Shown: positions 45,464-53,108 of the stretch, one piece after another
Position numbering within the stretch: position 1 is the stretch's first letter
How the letters are laid out: every line of letters begins with the position of its first letter
Source: Rubripirellula sp.
GTDB taxonomy: Bacteria; Planctomycetota; Planctomycetia; Pirellulales; Pirellulaceae
Direction: 5' to 3'
NCBI GenBank assembly: GCA_012270065.1
Contig: JAAXJB010000003.1
Span: 97,385-161,384 of the forward strand
Length of the DNA stretch: 64,000 bases
Made by a program: the position numbers and the translations under genes
The notes under the pieces: model-generated
What the model saw: only the letters and a program-made list of their open reading frames with translations
Told to the model about the DNA's origin: nothing
Databases searched by the model: none

Positions 45464-46360
45464 ATGAAAAGCTTACTCGCCGTCCTGGCAATCGGTCTCT
45501 GGTGTGTGTCTCCGAGCTGCACATTCGCACAAATCAATGGGACTGAAGCTCCAATTTTTGTCTGGCCCGATCTGGCACCTGGGGAAACACAACGAACAAC
45601 GGGTACTCAATTACCGATGCGAGCGGTCGACAAACCTCCCATCCTGCGTATTGAAAAAATCAGGCGACCACCGATGCATGTCTATCCAGCTACTGGAAAT
45701 GCAAATGGAGCAGCTGTTTTGATTTTGCCCGGAGGTGGTTTCGGTAAGGTGGTACCGAATCTGGAAGGTTCGGAAGCAGCTGAGTGGCTTTGCCAAATGG
45801 GGGTTACGTGTTTTGTCCTCAACTACCGCACGCGACTTCCCGGCAACACCAGTGAACCACCGTGGAAAAGGCCTCTACAAGATGCGCAACGGGCGATGAG
45901 ATGGATACGTGCCAACGCGAAGAAATGGAATCTCGACCCTGGACAAATCGGGCTCCTGGCTTTTTCCGCTGGAGGACAGGTGGGGGCGATCATGATCACC
46001 AACAGAGACGCCGCCTATGAGTCCATTGACAGTACTGACACGCATCCGTTTCGACCGGACTTTGCCATGCTGGTATACCCGTGGAACATGTACAACAAAG
46101 AAACGGATCAACTGATGCCGGTCATCCGTGTCAACAAAAACACGCCACCATCGTTCATTGTGCACACTCACGATGATGCCTCAACTTCGCTTGGCAGCGT
46201 GCTTCTCTACGCTGACATGAAACGAAACAATGTGCCTGCGGAACTGCACGTATACGAAACCGGTGGTCATGGCTACGGCACACGTGAACGTCCAAACTCA
46301 AACATTGGTTCATGGAAAGACCGCGCAACCGACTGGCTGGAACGCAGGTTGCCTCGTTGA
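45464..46360 (+). CDS. Secreted alpha/beta-hydrolase (acetyl-xylan-esterase/BD-FAE-like)
   Basis: A start at 45464 gives 298 residues with a signal peptide (MKSLLAVLAIGLWCVSPSCTFAQ). The nucleophile elbow is AFSAGGQ (Ser168), the oxyanion region LPGGGFGKV, the acidic residue lies near THDDAS and the His in GGHGYG. The domain belongs to the family of planctomycete esterases/lipases that deacetylate polysaccharides. It follows the barrel protein by 65 bp. The longer frame starting at 45395 begins with TTG and lacks a signal, so I reject it. Role in polysaccharide degradation inferred from family and neighbours. Confidence 0.85.
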   Translation: MKSLLAVLAIGLWCVSPSCTFAQINGTEAPIFVWPDLAPGETQRTTGTQLPMRAVDKPPILRIEKIRRPPMHVYPATGNANGAAVLILPGGGFGKVVPNLEGSEAAEWLCQMGVTCFVLNYRTRLPGNTSEPPWKRPLQDAQRAMRWIRANAKKWNLDPGQIGLLAFSAGGQVGAIMITNRDAAYESIDSTDTHPFRPDFAMLVYPWNMYNKETDQLMPVIRVNKNTPPSFIVHTHDDASTSLGSVLLYADMKRNNVPAELHVYETGGHGYGTRERPNSNIGSWKDRATDWLERRLPR

Positions 46361-46510
46361 AAACAGCATTCATCTGGAAATCGGGTCATCAGCCAAAACC
46401 GGCGTTCGATCCTTGCTGGCCGGATAGAGCTGATTTGTAATCCCCACCTACCCGCGAGCAACTGCCAGACACGGCCCCGAAACAGATAATCTGTTCCGGA
46501 CACTGGTTAC

Positions 46511-46540
46511 AGGGCTTACAAATGAAGGGCTTACAAATAA
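46511..46540. repeat. 15-bp tandem duplication carrying a stop codon
   Basis: AGGGCTTACAAATGA (46511-46525) is followed by AGGGCTTACAAATAA (46526-46540). Each copy has TTA, i.e. TAA on the minus strand, and since 15 bp is a multiple of three both stops are in the frame of the Gfo/Idh gene. The downstream stop is therefore a spare copy. The duplication is recent, as only one base differs. Confidence 0.9.
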
Positions 46541-47574
46541 TCCGCCAGCAACACTTTTTGATTTGCCAACACGGAAGCTTCCGCAGCCAAGCACATCGCT
46601 ACTGACCACCGGCCATCATCTGCTGAACAGTGCAGTGGCACACCATCACGGATCGCGTGGACCATTCTTTCGATCTGATCCTCAAGTTCGAACAGTTCAC
46701 CTGTGGGTTTGTCGATAGGGACATCAACGACTTCGTCACCATTGAAAGCGCGAAGCGAAAAAGTGGGATGCCGCGTACGGTCCATTGCCCCACTCCATGA
46801 GGCCCACAGCGCGCCCTTTGTTCCTGTCACCTTGATAGTCTGATGATGTTCAAAAGCCGCCAACGTCTGAGACACGACAGCATAGGCGCCACCAGTAAAG
46901 TGCATGACTGCACTGAAGTTATCATGCAATTCAGGGTGATCTGGTTGTCGTGAATTTGCGGTGGCATAGATACTCTCGGGTTGCCCGGCAGCTTCGAGGT
47001 ACCAACGTGCCAAATCAAAGAAATGGATCGGTTCTTCGAGAATCCAACTACCGACGCGATCTATATCGTACCGCCAACCGTCAGCTCCCTGACGGTATGG
47101 ATTCCGCGAAAGCTCAACCAATGCGTACAGTGGATCACCAATGTAGCCTTCATCAATCATTGATTTTGCCTTGCCCCACATCGATGACAAACGCAATTCA
47201 TGCCCCACGGCAAAGAGGCTGCCTTTTTCACGTGCCAGACGAATCATGTCATCACATTCATCGACCGAAACTCCCATGGGCTTTTCCAACAGCAGATGTT
47301 TTCCTGTTTCCAACACAGCTGAAGCCACCTCGTGATGTAAATGGCTTGGTACCACCACGTCGACGAAATCCAGGTCCTCTCTCGCCACCAATTCGCGAAA
47401 ATCACGGTAGATATCTGCATCTGGATAAGCATCCTTGGCCGCAGATGCTGACGCGTCACTGGGAACTGCAATCGCCACCAGGTCAACTCCTTCAGTGACT
47501 TTTATGGCATTGGCATGATGCTGCCCCCACGCGCCAAAACCCACCAAACCGGCTTTCAAGTGCTTTTCATTCAT
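46531..47574 (-). CDS. Gfo/Idh/MocA-family NAD(P)-dependent oxidoreductase
   Basis: The 347-residue protein has a Rossmann motif GFGAWG (12-17), the EKPMG (97-101) that holds the catalytic Lys98, and the substrate loop with EEPIHFFDLARWY (His184 and Asp187). These enzymes oxidise or reduce sugars, inositols and related polyols; some act as NAD-dependent glycoside hydrolases. No signal peptide is present, so it works in the cytoplasm. It is divergent from the aldo/keto reductase gene, with 320 bp between them. A 15-bp duplication at its 3' end repeats the stop codon. Confidence 0.9.
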   Translation of the reverse strand: MNEKHLKAGLVGFGAWGQHHANAIKVTEGVDLVAIAVPSDASASAAKDAYPDADIYRDFRELVAREDLDFVDVVVPSHLHHEVASAVLETGKHLLLEKPMGVSVDECDDMIRLAREKGSLFAVGHELRLSSMWGKAKSMIDEGYIGDPLYALVELSRNPYRQGADGWRYDIDRVGSWILEEPIHFFDLARWYLEAAGQPESIYATANSRQPDHPELHDNFSAVMHFTGGAYAVVSQTLAAFEHHQTIKVTGTKGALWASWSGAMDRTRHPTFSLRAFNGDEVVDVPIDKPTGELFELEDQIERMVHAIRDGVPLHCSADDGRWSVAMCLAAEASVLANQKVLLADYL

Positions 47575-47894
47575 CGTTCCGCACTTCCTTTCCCCAAGTT
47601 CTGAAAACAGATCATTTCAAAATCAATCCGGCTCGACCTTTGCCATGAACGAAGCGTGCTGTGATTCGATTCACAAAACAAACTACGCGTCGGATTCATT
47701 GCTTCCGCCAAACATAATCTGATTCCAAAGATGTTCCAATCACCCGGACGAAAAGCTGATCCCGTTGACTCCAATGACATCCAAATCTTCAGGATACGCC
47801 CCGAACTGATGCCGATCCGTTACATTATTGCCGAAGGCTGCATATCCACGATGCATCACAGCAATTCTTAACACATCACAGAGGAGAGAAAGTC
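47575..47894. other. Divergent promoter region between Gfo/Idh and AKR genes
   Basis: A 320-bp region between two divergent genes, probably carrying both promoters. No gene is seen. The last 14 bases before the ATC start contain GAGGAGAG (ribosome binding site, see below). No clear -10/-35 pair was recognised. Confidence 0.5.
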
Positions 47895-47897
47895 ATC
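47881..47897 (+). promoter_or_regulatory. Ribosome binding site in front of an ATC start
   Basis: GAGGAG (47881-47886) followed by eight bases and then ATC (47895-47897). The frame from there matches the N-terminus of aldo/keto reductases from the first residues, and no ATG, GTG or TTG occurs in frame between the last upstream CTG (47838) and TTG (48072, inside the conserved domain). This decides the start of the next gene. Confidence 0.7.
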
Positions 47898-48878
47898 GGA
47901 CAGGAAACGATTCAGCTTGCCAGTGGTCGCGAAGTCGCTGCGGTAGGCCTTGGCCTTTGGAAAATCGAGCAGGAAGCGACCGCTAGAGTAGTTGAAGAAG
48001 CAATCGAATGTGGCTACCGCCACTTTGACAGTGCGTGTGACTATGGCAATGAAGAACAGACAGGACATGGCTTGACCGCGGCATTCTCAAAAGGAATTGT
48101 GCAGCGGGAAGATATCTGGGTGACATCCAAACTATGGAACACATACCACCGAAAAGAGCATGTACGTTCAGCCTTGGAAAAAACCCTGCACGACCTTCAA
48201 CTTGACTATCTCGATCTGTACTTGATGCATTTCCCGATCGCACAGAAGCATGTGCCCATAGAGACCCGTTATCCACCTGGCTGGTTCACAGATCCCGATG
48301 CGGAACACCCGATCGTGGAAGCCGACCGTGTTCCGATTATCGAAACATGGCGAGCGATGGAGGAACTCGTCGAGGCAGGACTGGTGAAAGAAATCGGAGT
48401 ATGCAATTTCGGTTGTTCATTGTTGCGTGATCTGATGAATCAGGCAGACATAATGCCGGCAATGCTTCAGATCGAAATGCACCCTTACCTGACACAGGAA
48501 AAACTGACCCGATTCTGTAAAGAATCGGGTATCGGCATCACCGCATTTTCACCATTGGGAGCACAATCCTATTTCCAGTTGAACATGGCAGAAGCCGGCG
48601 AGTCTCTTTTGGAAAATGATGTGATCAAGGAAATCGCCTCAGAGCACCAGTGTTCTCCGGCACAGGTACTTCTGCGTTGGGGAATCCAACGTGGAACCTC
48701 CGTAGTGCCGAAGACCAGCAATGTTGCACGATTGAGGGAAAACATCGCTGTTCATGACTTCGAACTAAGCAGCCAGGAAATGGCATCCATCGCAGGGCTG
48801 AATCGAAACCGTCGTTTCAATGATCCTGGTGATTTCTGTGAATCAGCGTTCAACACCTTTTTCCCAATTTATGAGTGA
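47895..48878 (+). CDS. Aldo/keto reductase with apparent ATC start
   Basis: The 327-residue protein (counting the ATC codon) has the full aldo/keto reductase tetrad: Asp45 in FDSACDYG, Tyr50, Lys79 in WVTSKLW and His112 in LMHFP. AVGLGLWKI (16-24) is the usual first strand. The family reduces aldehydes and ketones of sugars with NADPH; xylose-reductase-like members are the closest by eye (the ETWRAMEELVEAGLVKEIGVCNF region). A start at the TTG at 48072 would delete the first 59 residues including Asp45 and Tyr50, so it is wrong. Nine bases separate it from the dioxygenase gene that follows; it is likely the first gene of a four-gene operon. Confidence 0.9.
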   Translation: MGQETIQLASGREVAAVGLGLWKIEQEATARVVEEAIECGYRHFDSACDYGNEEQTGHGLTAAFSKGIVQREDIWVTSKLWNTYHRKEHVRSALEKTLHDLQLDYLDLYLMHFPIAQKHVPIETRYPPGWFTDPDAEHPIVEADRVPIIETWRAMEELVEAGLVKEIGVCNFGCSLLRDLMNQADIMPAMLQIEMHPYLTQEKLTRFCKESGIGITAFSPLGAQSYFQLNMAEAGESLLENDVIKEIASEHQCSPAQVLLRWGIQRGTSVVPKTSNVARLRENIAVHDFELSSQEMASIAGLNRNRRFNDPGDFCESAFNTFFPIYE

Positions 48879-48887
48879 TCAACAACG

Positions 48888-49898
48888 ATGATTGAGCTAT
48901 CTCCAGTCACGGTCACCCTGGAAAACCAGCAACAGCATGGGGAAACGGTTTTTCCGTATGCGTTATGCTGCCAGAAAAGCGATGCGTCTTTAGCGGATGC
49001 AATCTCCTGGATGAACAGACAGAAAACCGACTTACTGGATCTTGCGACTCAACATGGTGCTGTCCTGCTGCGAGACTTTCCTGTTTCAAATGCCATTGAC
49101 TTCGATGCGATGGTGTGTGCTTTGGAGTTAAATAATTTCCCGTACAGGAAATCCCTATCCAATGCTGTTCGTATCAACCGGACCGACAGGGTCTTTTCTG
49201 CAAATGAAGCTCCCTCGGAAGTCCGTATTTTCTTTCATCACGAAATGGCCCAGACGCCACTGTACCCACGCTGGATTTTTTTCAATTGTGAAGTCGCTGC
49301 ACCGCAGGGTGGTGCAACCCCACTTTGCCGATCCGACGTTCTGTATGAACGCATCCGTAACACGTACCCGCAGTTCGCCGCCATGTGTGAAGAGAAAGGG
49401 CTTCGTTACACGAATGTCATGCCAAATGATGATGACGCCAATTCTGGCATGGGAAGAAGCTGGCGAAGTACCCTCGGCGTCGACAGCCGAAATGCAGCAG
49501 AACTTCGACTTGCCGATCTTGGATACACCTGGCAGTGGCTGCCTGATGGCTGCCTGAGGTCAACCTCTCCACCGCTCCCTGCCGTGATGGAAGTATCTGA
49601 CGGTCGCAAAGTCTTCTTCAACCAGCTAATTGCCGCATTCAGTGGCTGGAAAGATGCCCGCAATGACCCATCCGAGGCGATCCAGCACGGAGACGGTACA
49701 CCAGTGGATCGCGATGCAGTGCTGGCAACCACGGAAATGGCTGAAGACCTGGCGTTCGATCATGAATGGCAGGTTGGGGACATCGTACTGATCGACAACA
49801 CAATCGCGATGCATGCGCGACGACCATTCCAGGGCAAGCGAAAAGTTGTCGCGTCTCTGGCAGAGATGCAAACACAAGATTTCGCTCTCAATTGCTGA
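48888..49898 (+). CDS. Fe(II)/2-oxoglutarate-dependent dioxygenase (TauD/TfdA superfamily, SyrP/CAS-like)
   Basis: The 336-residue protein has the iron-binding facial triad H-x-E: His117-His118-Glu119 in IFFHHEMAQ, and the distal His309 in NTIAMHARRPF, with Arg318 placed for 2-oxoglutarate. CAS- and SyrP-like enzymes use H-x-E, whereas taurine dioxygenase uses H-T-D. Such enzymes hydroxylate, desaturate or oxygenate small substrates, some releasing sulfite from sulfonates. The middle GGATPLCRSDVLY is characteristic of the superfamily. The gene lies 9 bp behind the AKR gene and 75 bp before an MFS transporter. Substrate unknown. Confidence 0.85.
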   Translation: MIELSPVTVTLENQQQHGETVFPYALCCQKSDASLADAISWMNRQKTDLLDLATQHGAVLLRDFPVSNAIDFDAMVCALELNNFPYRKSLSNAVRINRTDRVFSANEAPSEVRIFFHHEMAQTPLYPRWIFFNCEVAAPQGGATPLCRSDVLYERIRNTYPQFAAMCEEKGLRYTNVMPNDDDANSGMGRSWRSTLGVDSRNAAELRLADLGYTWQWLPDGCLRSTSPPLPAVMEVSDGRKVFFNQLIAAFSGWKDARNDPSEAIQHGDGTPVDRDAVLATTEMAEDLAFDHEWQVGDIVLIDNTIAMHARRPFQGKRKVVASLAEMQTQDFALNC

Positions 49899-49973
49899 AT
49901 CTCTGCACCATAATTTCCCCACTATTCCTCAGAACACACCTCCTTCATTCTCCTGCAATCCGCCCAGCCCATC

Positions 49974-51395
49974 ATGAACAACCCCGAATTAAAACTGAAG
50001 TGGTACCAAGGCATAACCAAATACCAATGGCTCGTGCTTCTGATTGCCTCCTTGGGTTGGGTCTTCGACGTCTTTGAAGGACAGATTTTTGTCGCTTCGA
50101 TGCGTGACGCGATGCCAGCACTGCTAGGATTGGAGTCTGACAACGAATCGGTGACAGCGTGGAACAATATCGCCTTCGGATTTTTCCTGTTAGGTGGTGC
50201 AGTGGGTGGCGTTTTCTTTGGTGTCGTCAGCGATCGGATCGGTCGATCGAAAACGATGATTTACACCATTCTGTTTTATTCCCTTTTCACCTGCCTTAGC
50301 GCTTTCGCGCAGGCTCCCTGGCAAATGGTGCTGTTGCGTTTTCTGGTCGCGATGGGAGTTGGTGGTGAGTGGGCAGTTGCTTCGGCCATGGTTGCGGAGG
50401 TCATGCCGACACGGTCACGCCCGGTGATGAGCTCGATTTTTCACGCATCAAGTGTATTTGGAACATTACTGGCCGCCGCAACGATAGCGATGTTGATTGG
50501 CAATCCAGAACTAAACGCGCAACTTGCTGAAGCAGGCTGGGAGGGCTGGCGAATCGGTTTTGCAATTGGTGTATTGCCTGCTCTGCTAACTGTCTGGATT
50601 CGTTGGAAACTACGGGAGCCTGAATCATGGCAGCGAGCAAAAGACCGTGCTGCAACTGATGACAACGAGGCCACTGGCCGACTGAGGGATCTGTTTTCCA
50701 GTGACAACCTGCGTGCCACCGTTGTGGGTGTATCGCTGGCAACGATTGGTTTGGTCACTTTCTGGGGCATTCACATTTACGGAAAGAATGCGTTGCTCAG
50801 GCGAGCCCAGCAGGACGTGATACAAGAGGCGAACCTTACCCCACCGGGTGATGATGCATCTCCGCAAGCACGGGAGAACTACAACAACAGCAAAAAACTG
50901 GTTCTCGAGCAGAACAAACCAAGAATCAAACGTGCAGAAATGCTCAGCATGGCACTCAACACCATTGGCGGTGGTTTGGGACTGGTTCTCTTCGGTTGGA
51001 TTTCAACCAGACTCGGCAGGAGAGGAGCATTCATTCTTTATCAGACAGTCGCATTCGCAATGGTATTGCTGATGTTCCTGTATCTGGTACCACACAGTGA
51101 TTCCCCCACCTTGCTTGCGATTGCACTTCCGGTATTTGGATTTTTCACGCTCGGCATGCATGCCGGATACGCAGTTTACTTCCCAGAACTTTACCCGACT
51201 CGCATGCGTGGTACTGGAACAGGCTTCTGTTTCAACATGGGCCGACTTGGGACTGCGGCAGCATTCCTGATTTTCGGATTTGCAATCAAACTTGAACCTG
51301 AGTCGCAAGCATTGCTTTTATCCCCTCTCTATTTATTGGGAGCCGTCGTTGTCCTATTCGGTAGAGAAACACGGGGCGAGGAGCTACCCGAGTAG
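49974..51395 (+). CDS. MFS transporter
   Basis: The 473-residue protein has about twelve membrane helices. The loop after TM2 has GVVSDRIGRSKT (the G-x-x-x-D-R-x-G-R-(R/K) signature) and the loop after TM8 the related GWISTRLGRRGA. RFLVAMGVGGEWAVASAMVAE is the usual TM4 segment. A hydrophilic loop of about 50 residues (about 282-330) lies between TM7 and TM8. The pattern fits the sugar/acid porter branches of MFS. It sits between the dioxygenase and TauE/SafE genes, whose product overlaps by one base, so the three share an operon. Direction of transport is not decided; import of an organic acid or sugar derivative is likely. Confidence 0.9.
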   Translation: MNNPELKLKWYQGITKYQWLVLLIASLGWVFDVFEGQIFVASMRDAMPALLGLESDNESVTAWNNIAFGFFLLGGAVGGVFFGVVSDRIGRSKTMIYTILFYSLFTCLSAFAQAPWQMVLLRFLVAMGVGGEWAVASAMVAEVMPTRSRPVMSSIFHASSVFGTLLAAATIAMLIGNPELNAQLAEAGWEGWRIGFAIGVLPALLTVWIRWKLREPESWQRAKDRAATDDNEATGRLRDLFSSDNLRATVVGVSLATIGLVTFWGIHIYGKNALLRRAQQDVIQEANLTPPGDDASPQARENYNNSKKLVLEQNKPRIKRAEMLSMALNTIGGGLGLVLFGWISTRLGRRGAFILYQTVAFAMVLLMFLYLVPHSDSPTLLAIALPVFGFFTLGMHAGYAVYFPELYPTRMRGTGTGFCFNMGRLGTAAAFLIFGFAIKLEPESQALLLSPLYLLGAVVVLFGRETRGEELPE

Positions 51396-52225
51396 TGGTG
51401 GCTGAATTCACCCTGCTGGCAACGATTGCAGCGATCGCATTCTTCGCTGGCTTCATCCATAGCGCGATTGGATTTGGTTTTGGAATCGTCGCCATCGCTT
51501 TGCTGCCATTTTTCATTGACGGAAGATCAACCCATGTAATCGTGTCCCTGAGTAGCGTTCCCATGCTGATCATGGCAGCATGGGTCTATCGAGATGGGTT
51601 TGACTGGAAGTCGCTATGGCCAGCCTTGCTGGGAGCCGCGTTTTTCCTTCCTCTGGGTTTTGCACTGTTTGAATGGCTGCCACTGGACTGGTTGGTACGA
51701 GCGACCGGCATGGGCATACTCGTAATGGTTTGGATGAGCCTCAGGAAGCACGAGGTCGCAAACAATACGGAAAAGCAGTTGATTCCCTGCTTCTTCGCTG
51801 GTGCCACGGGAGGCTTTCTGGCCGGTGCGGTCAGCATCGCAGGCCCTCCAATCGCAGCATTTGGACTGAAGCAGGAATGGCCTCAACATCGATTCAAAGC
51901 GTTCATTACACAGTGTTTGATTGTCATTGCACTGTACAAAGTTGGTTTGCTATTTTTTCGCGGGCATGTGACGGTCGATTCATGGGGTTCAATTCTGACG
52001 CTTGCAAGCTTATCAGTCGTCGGTGTGCAGGCAGGCGTGCTGGCAAGTCAACGGATCTCGGCGGCCCGATTCAAGGGTCTTGTTGCTATTGCCCTTGTCG
52101 GCGTGGCCTTATTGATGATTCTCAGAGGACAACCACCACTGGAAGCGAGTGCGGAGACCACATTCCCTCAAGAAGCTGCCACTTTGAATGACGCCCAAAT
52201 TCGAGCAAGCACTGAATCACCATGA
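51395..52225 (+). CDS. TauE/SafE-family permease (sulfite/anion exporter-like)
   Basis: The 276-residue protein has seven to eight membrane helices and two repeat-like signatures, GFIHSAIGFGFG (near the N-terminus) and GFLAGAVSIAGPPIAAFGL (second half). These match the TauE/SafE family (DUF81), some of which export sulfite or organosulfur anions. The GTG start overlaps the last base of the MFS stop codon, indicating translational coupling. It ends the operon with the AKR, dioxygenase and MFS genes. A role in sulfite export after desulfonation is inferred only from family and neighbour. Confidence 0.88.
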   Translation: MVAEFTLLATIAAIAFFAGFIHSAIGFGFGIVAIALLPFFIDGRSTHVIVSLSSVPMLIMAAWVYRDGFDWKSLWPALLGAAFFLPLGFALFEWLPLDWLVRATGMGILVMVWMSLRKHEVANNTEKQLIPCFFAGATGGFLAGAVSIAGPPIAAFGLKQEWPQHRFKAFITQCLIVIALYKVGLLFFRGHVTVDSWGSILTLASLSVVGVQAGVLASQRISAARFKGLVAIALVGVALLMILRGQPPLEASAETTFPQEAATLNDAQIRASTESP

Positions 52226-52261
52226 CAGCATGAGCCCCCCACGATGCCTTGGCACTGAATT

Positions 52262-52963
52262 TCAATTGGCGAAAGTACTCTGAATCAAAACCAACACTTT
52301 GCCTTCATTGTCAGTGTGATCTACGTCATACATACGCAAGAAAAGACGTCCTGTCTTGTTAGCGGTAAAGTTCTTCCCATGCTCCACCAGAAATGGTTTT
52401 GCTGCTTTGAGCTCCGTGGGTGAATTCACAATGACTCCGATCAACGATCCAAGCTTGATCCGGCTATCTCGCTGCTGAAATTCTTTCGGAATTTCGATAC
52501 CTTTCGGCCCGGTTTCATAAACAACTTTCCAGATGCCTTTCACCTCAGTATGAACGGGCATACCAACCTGCAGGTTGACACCAGAATCCTGCCACATCTG
52601 GTCGGCCTCCACGGTCACCAGCTTCCGGTCCTGACTTCTCTGGTTCCCGAGAATCCGTTCCAGCCCGGCTTCTGCGGCTGCAAAGTTTGGCACAAGCCTG
52701 ACCATCGACTCGTAAACCTCCCGCGCTTTGTCGAACTGTTTTTTACGTTCATATTCGACGGCAAGTTTTTCAGCCTTGACCACGAATTCCTTGTGCAGGC
52801 TGAGCAACTGCGGATCCTCGGGCAGCTTGGGCCTTTTTGGCGGCGTTTTTGGCTTTTGACTGCGTTGGTTTGCTGGAGGCTGCGCGACAGCAGTAAAAAC
52901 GAGGAGATTGGCCACGCAAAAAATGATCAATCGGCAAGTTAGGAGTGACATGAGATTTGTCAT
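52262..52963 (-). CDS. Secreted protein with TPR-like helical pair, unknown function
   Basis: The 233-residue protein has a signal peptide (hydrophobic 10-27, ending TAVAQ). A Pro/Lys/Arg-rich region follows, then a helix pair FVVKAEKLAVEYERKKQFDKAREVYESM (about 54-81) resembling one TPR unit. The rest (about 110-233) is beta-rich and ends in LFLRMYDVDHTDNEGKVLVLIQS, similar to the end of planctomycete LamB-like or YbbR-like soluble domains. I cannot assign a function. It is convergent with the TauE gene and divergent from the large heme protein. Confidence 0.68.
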   Translation of the reverse strand: MTNLMSLLTCRLIIFCVANLLVFTAVAQPPANQRSQKPKTPPKRPKLPEDPQLLSLHKEFVVKAEKLAVEYERKKQFDKAREVYESMVRLVPNFAAAEAGLERILGNQRSQDRKLVTVEADQMWQDSGVNLQVGMPVHTEVKGIWKVVYETGPKGIEIPKEFQQRDSRIKLGSLIGVIVNSPTELKAAKPFLVEHGKNFTANKTGRLFLRMYDVDHTDNEGKVLVLIQSTFAN

Positions 52964-53067
52964 GAAAGAGAAAAAGCAAGTCGTTATACGCCCTCAGTCT
53001 AATCACATTTTGCTGCAAATGCCTGCCCGGTCACGTTACCTCCGTGATTCAGAATGGAAAAGCCGCT

Positions 53068-53073
53068 TATAAT
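53068..53073 (+). promoter_or_regulatory. Likely -10 promoter element
   Basis: A perfect TATAAT lies about 35 bp before the start of the large heme protein gene. The matching -35 (17-18 bases upstream, near GTGATT) is weak. In front of the ATG there is a four-codon frame ATG AAC ATG AAA TGA that ends across the gene's own start (ATGA overlap), which could affect translation. Confidence 0.5.
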
Positions 53074-53108
53074 CCATTCAGACGTTTTACCTCCTACATG
53101 AACATGAA

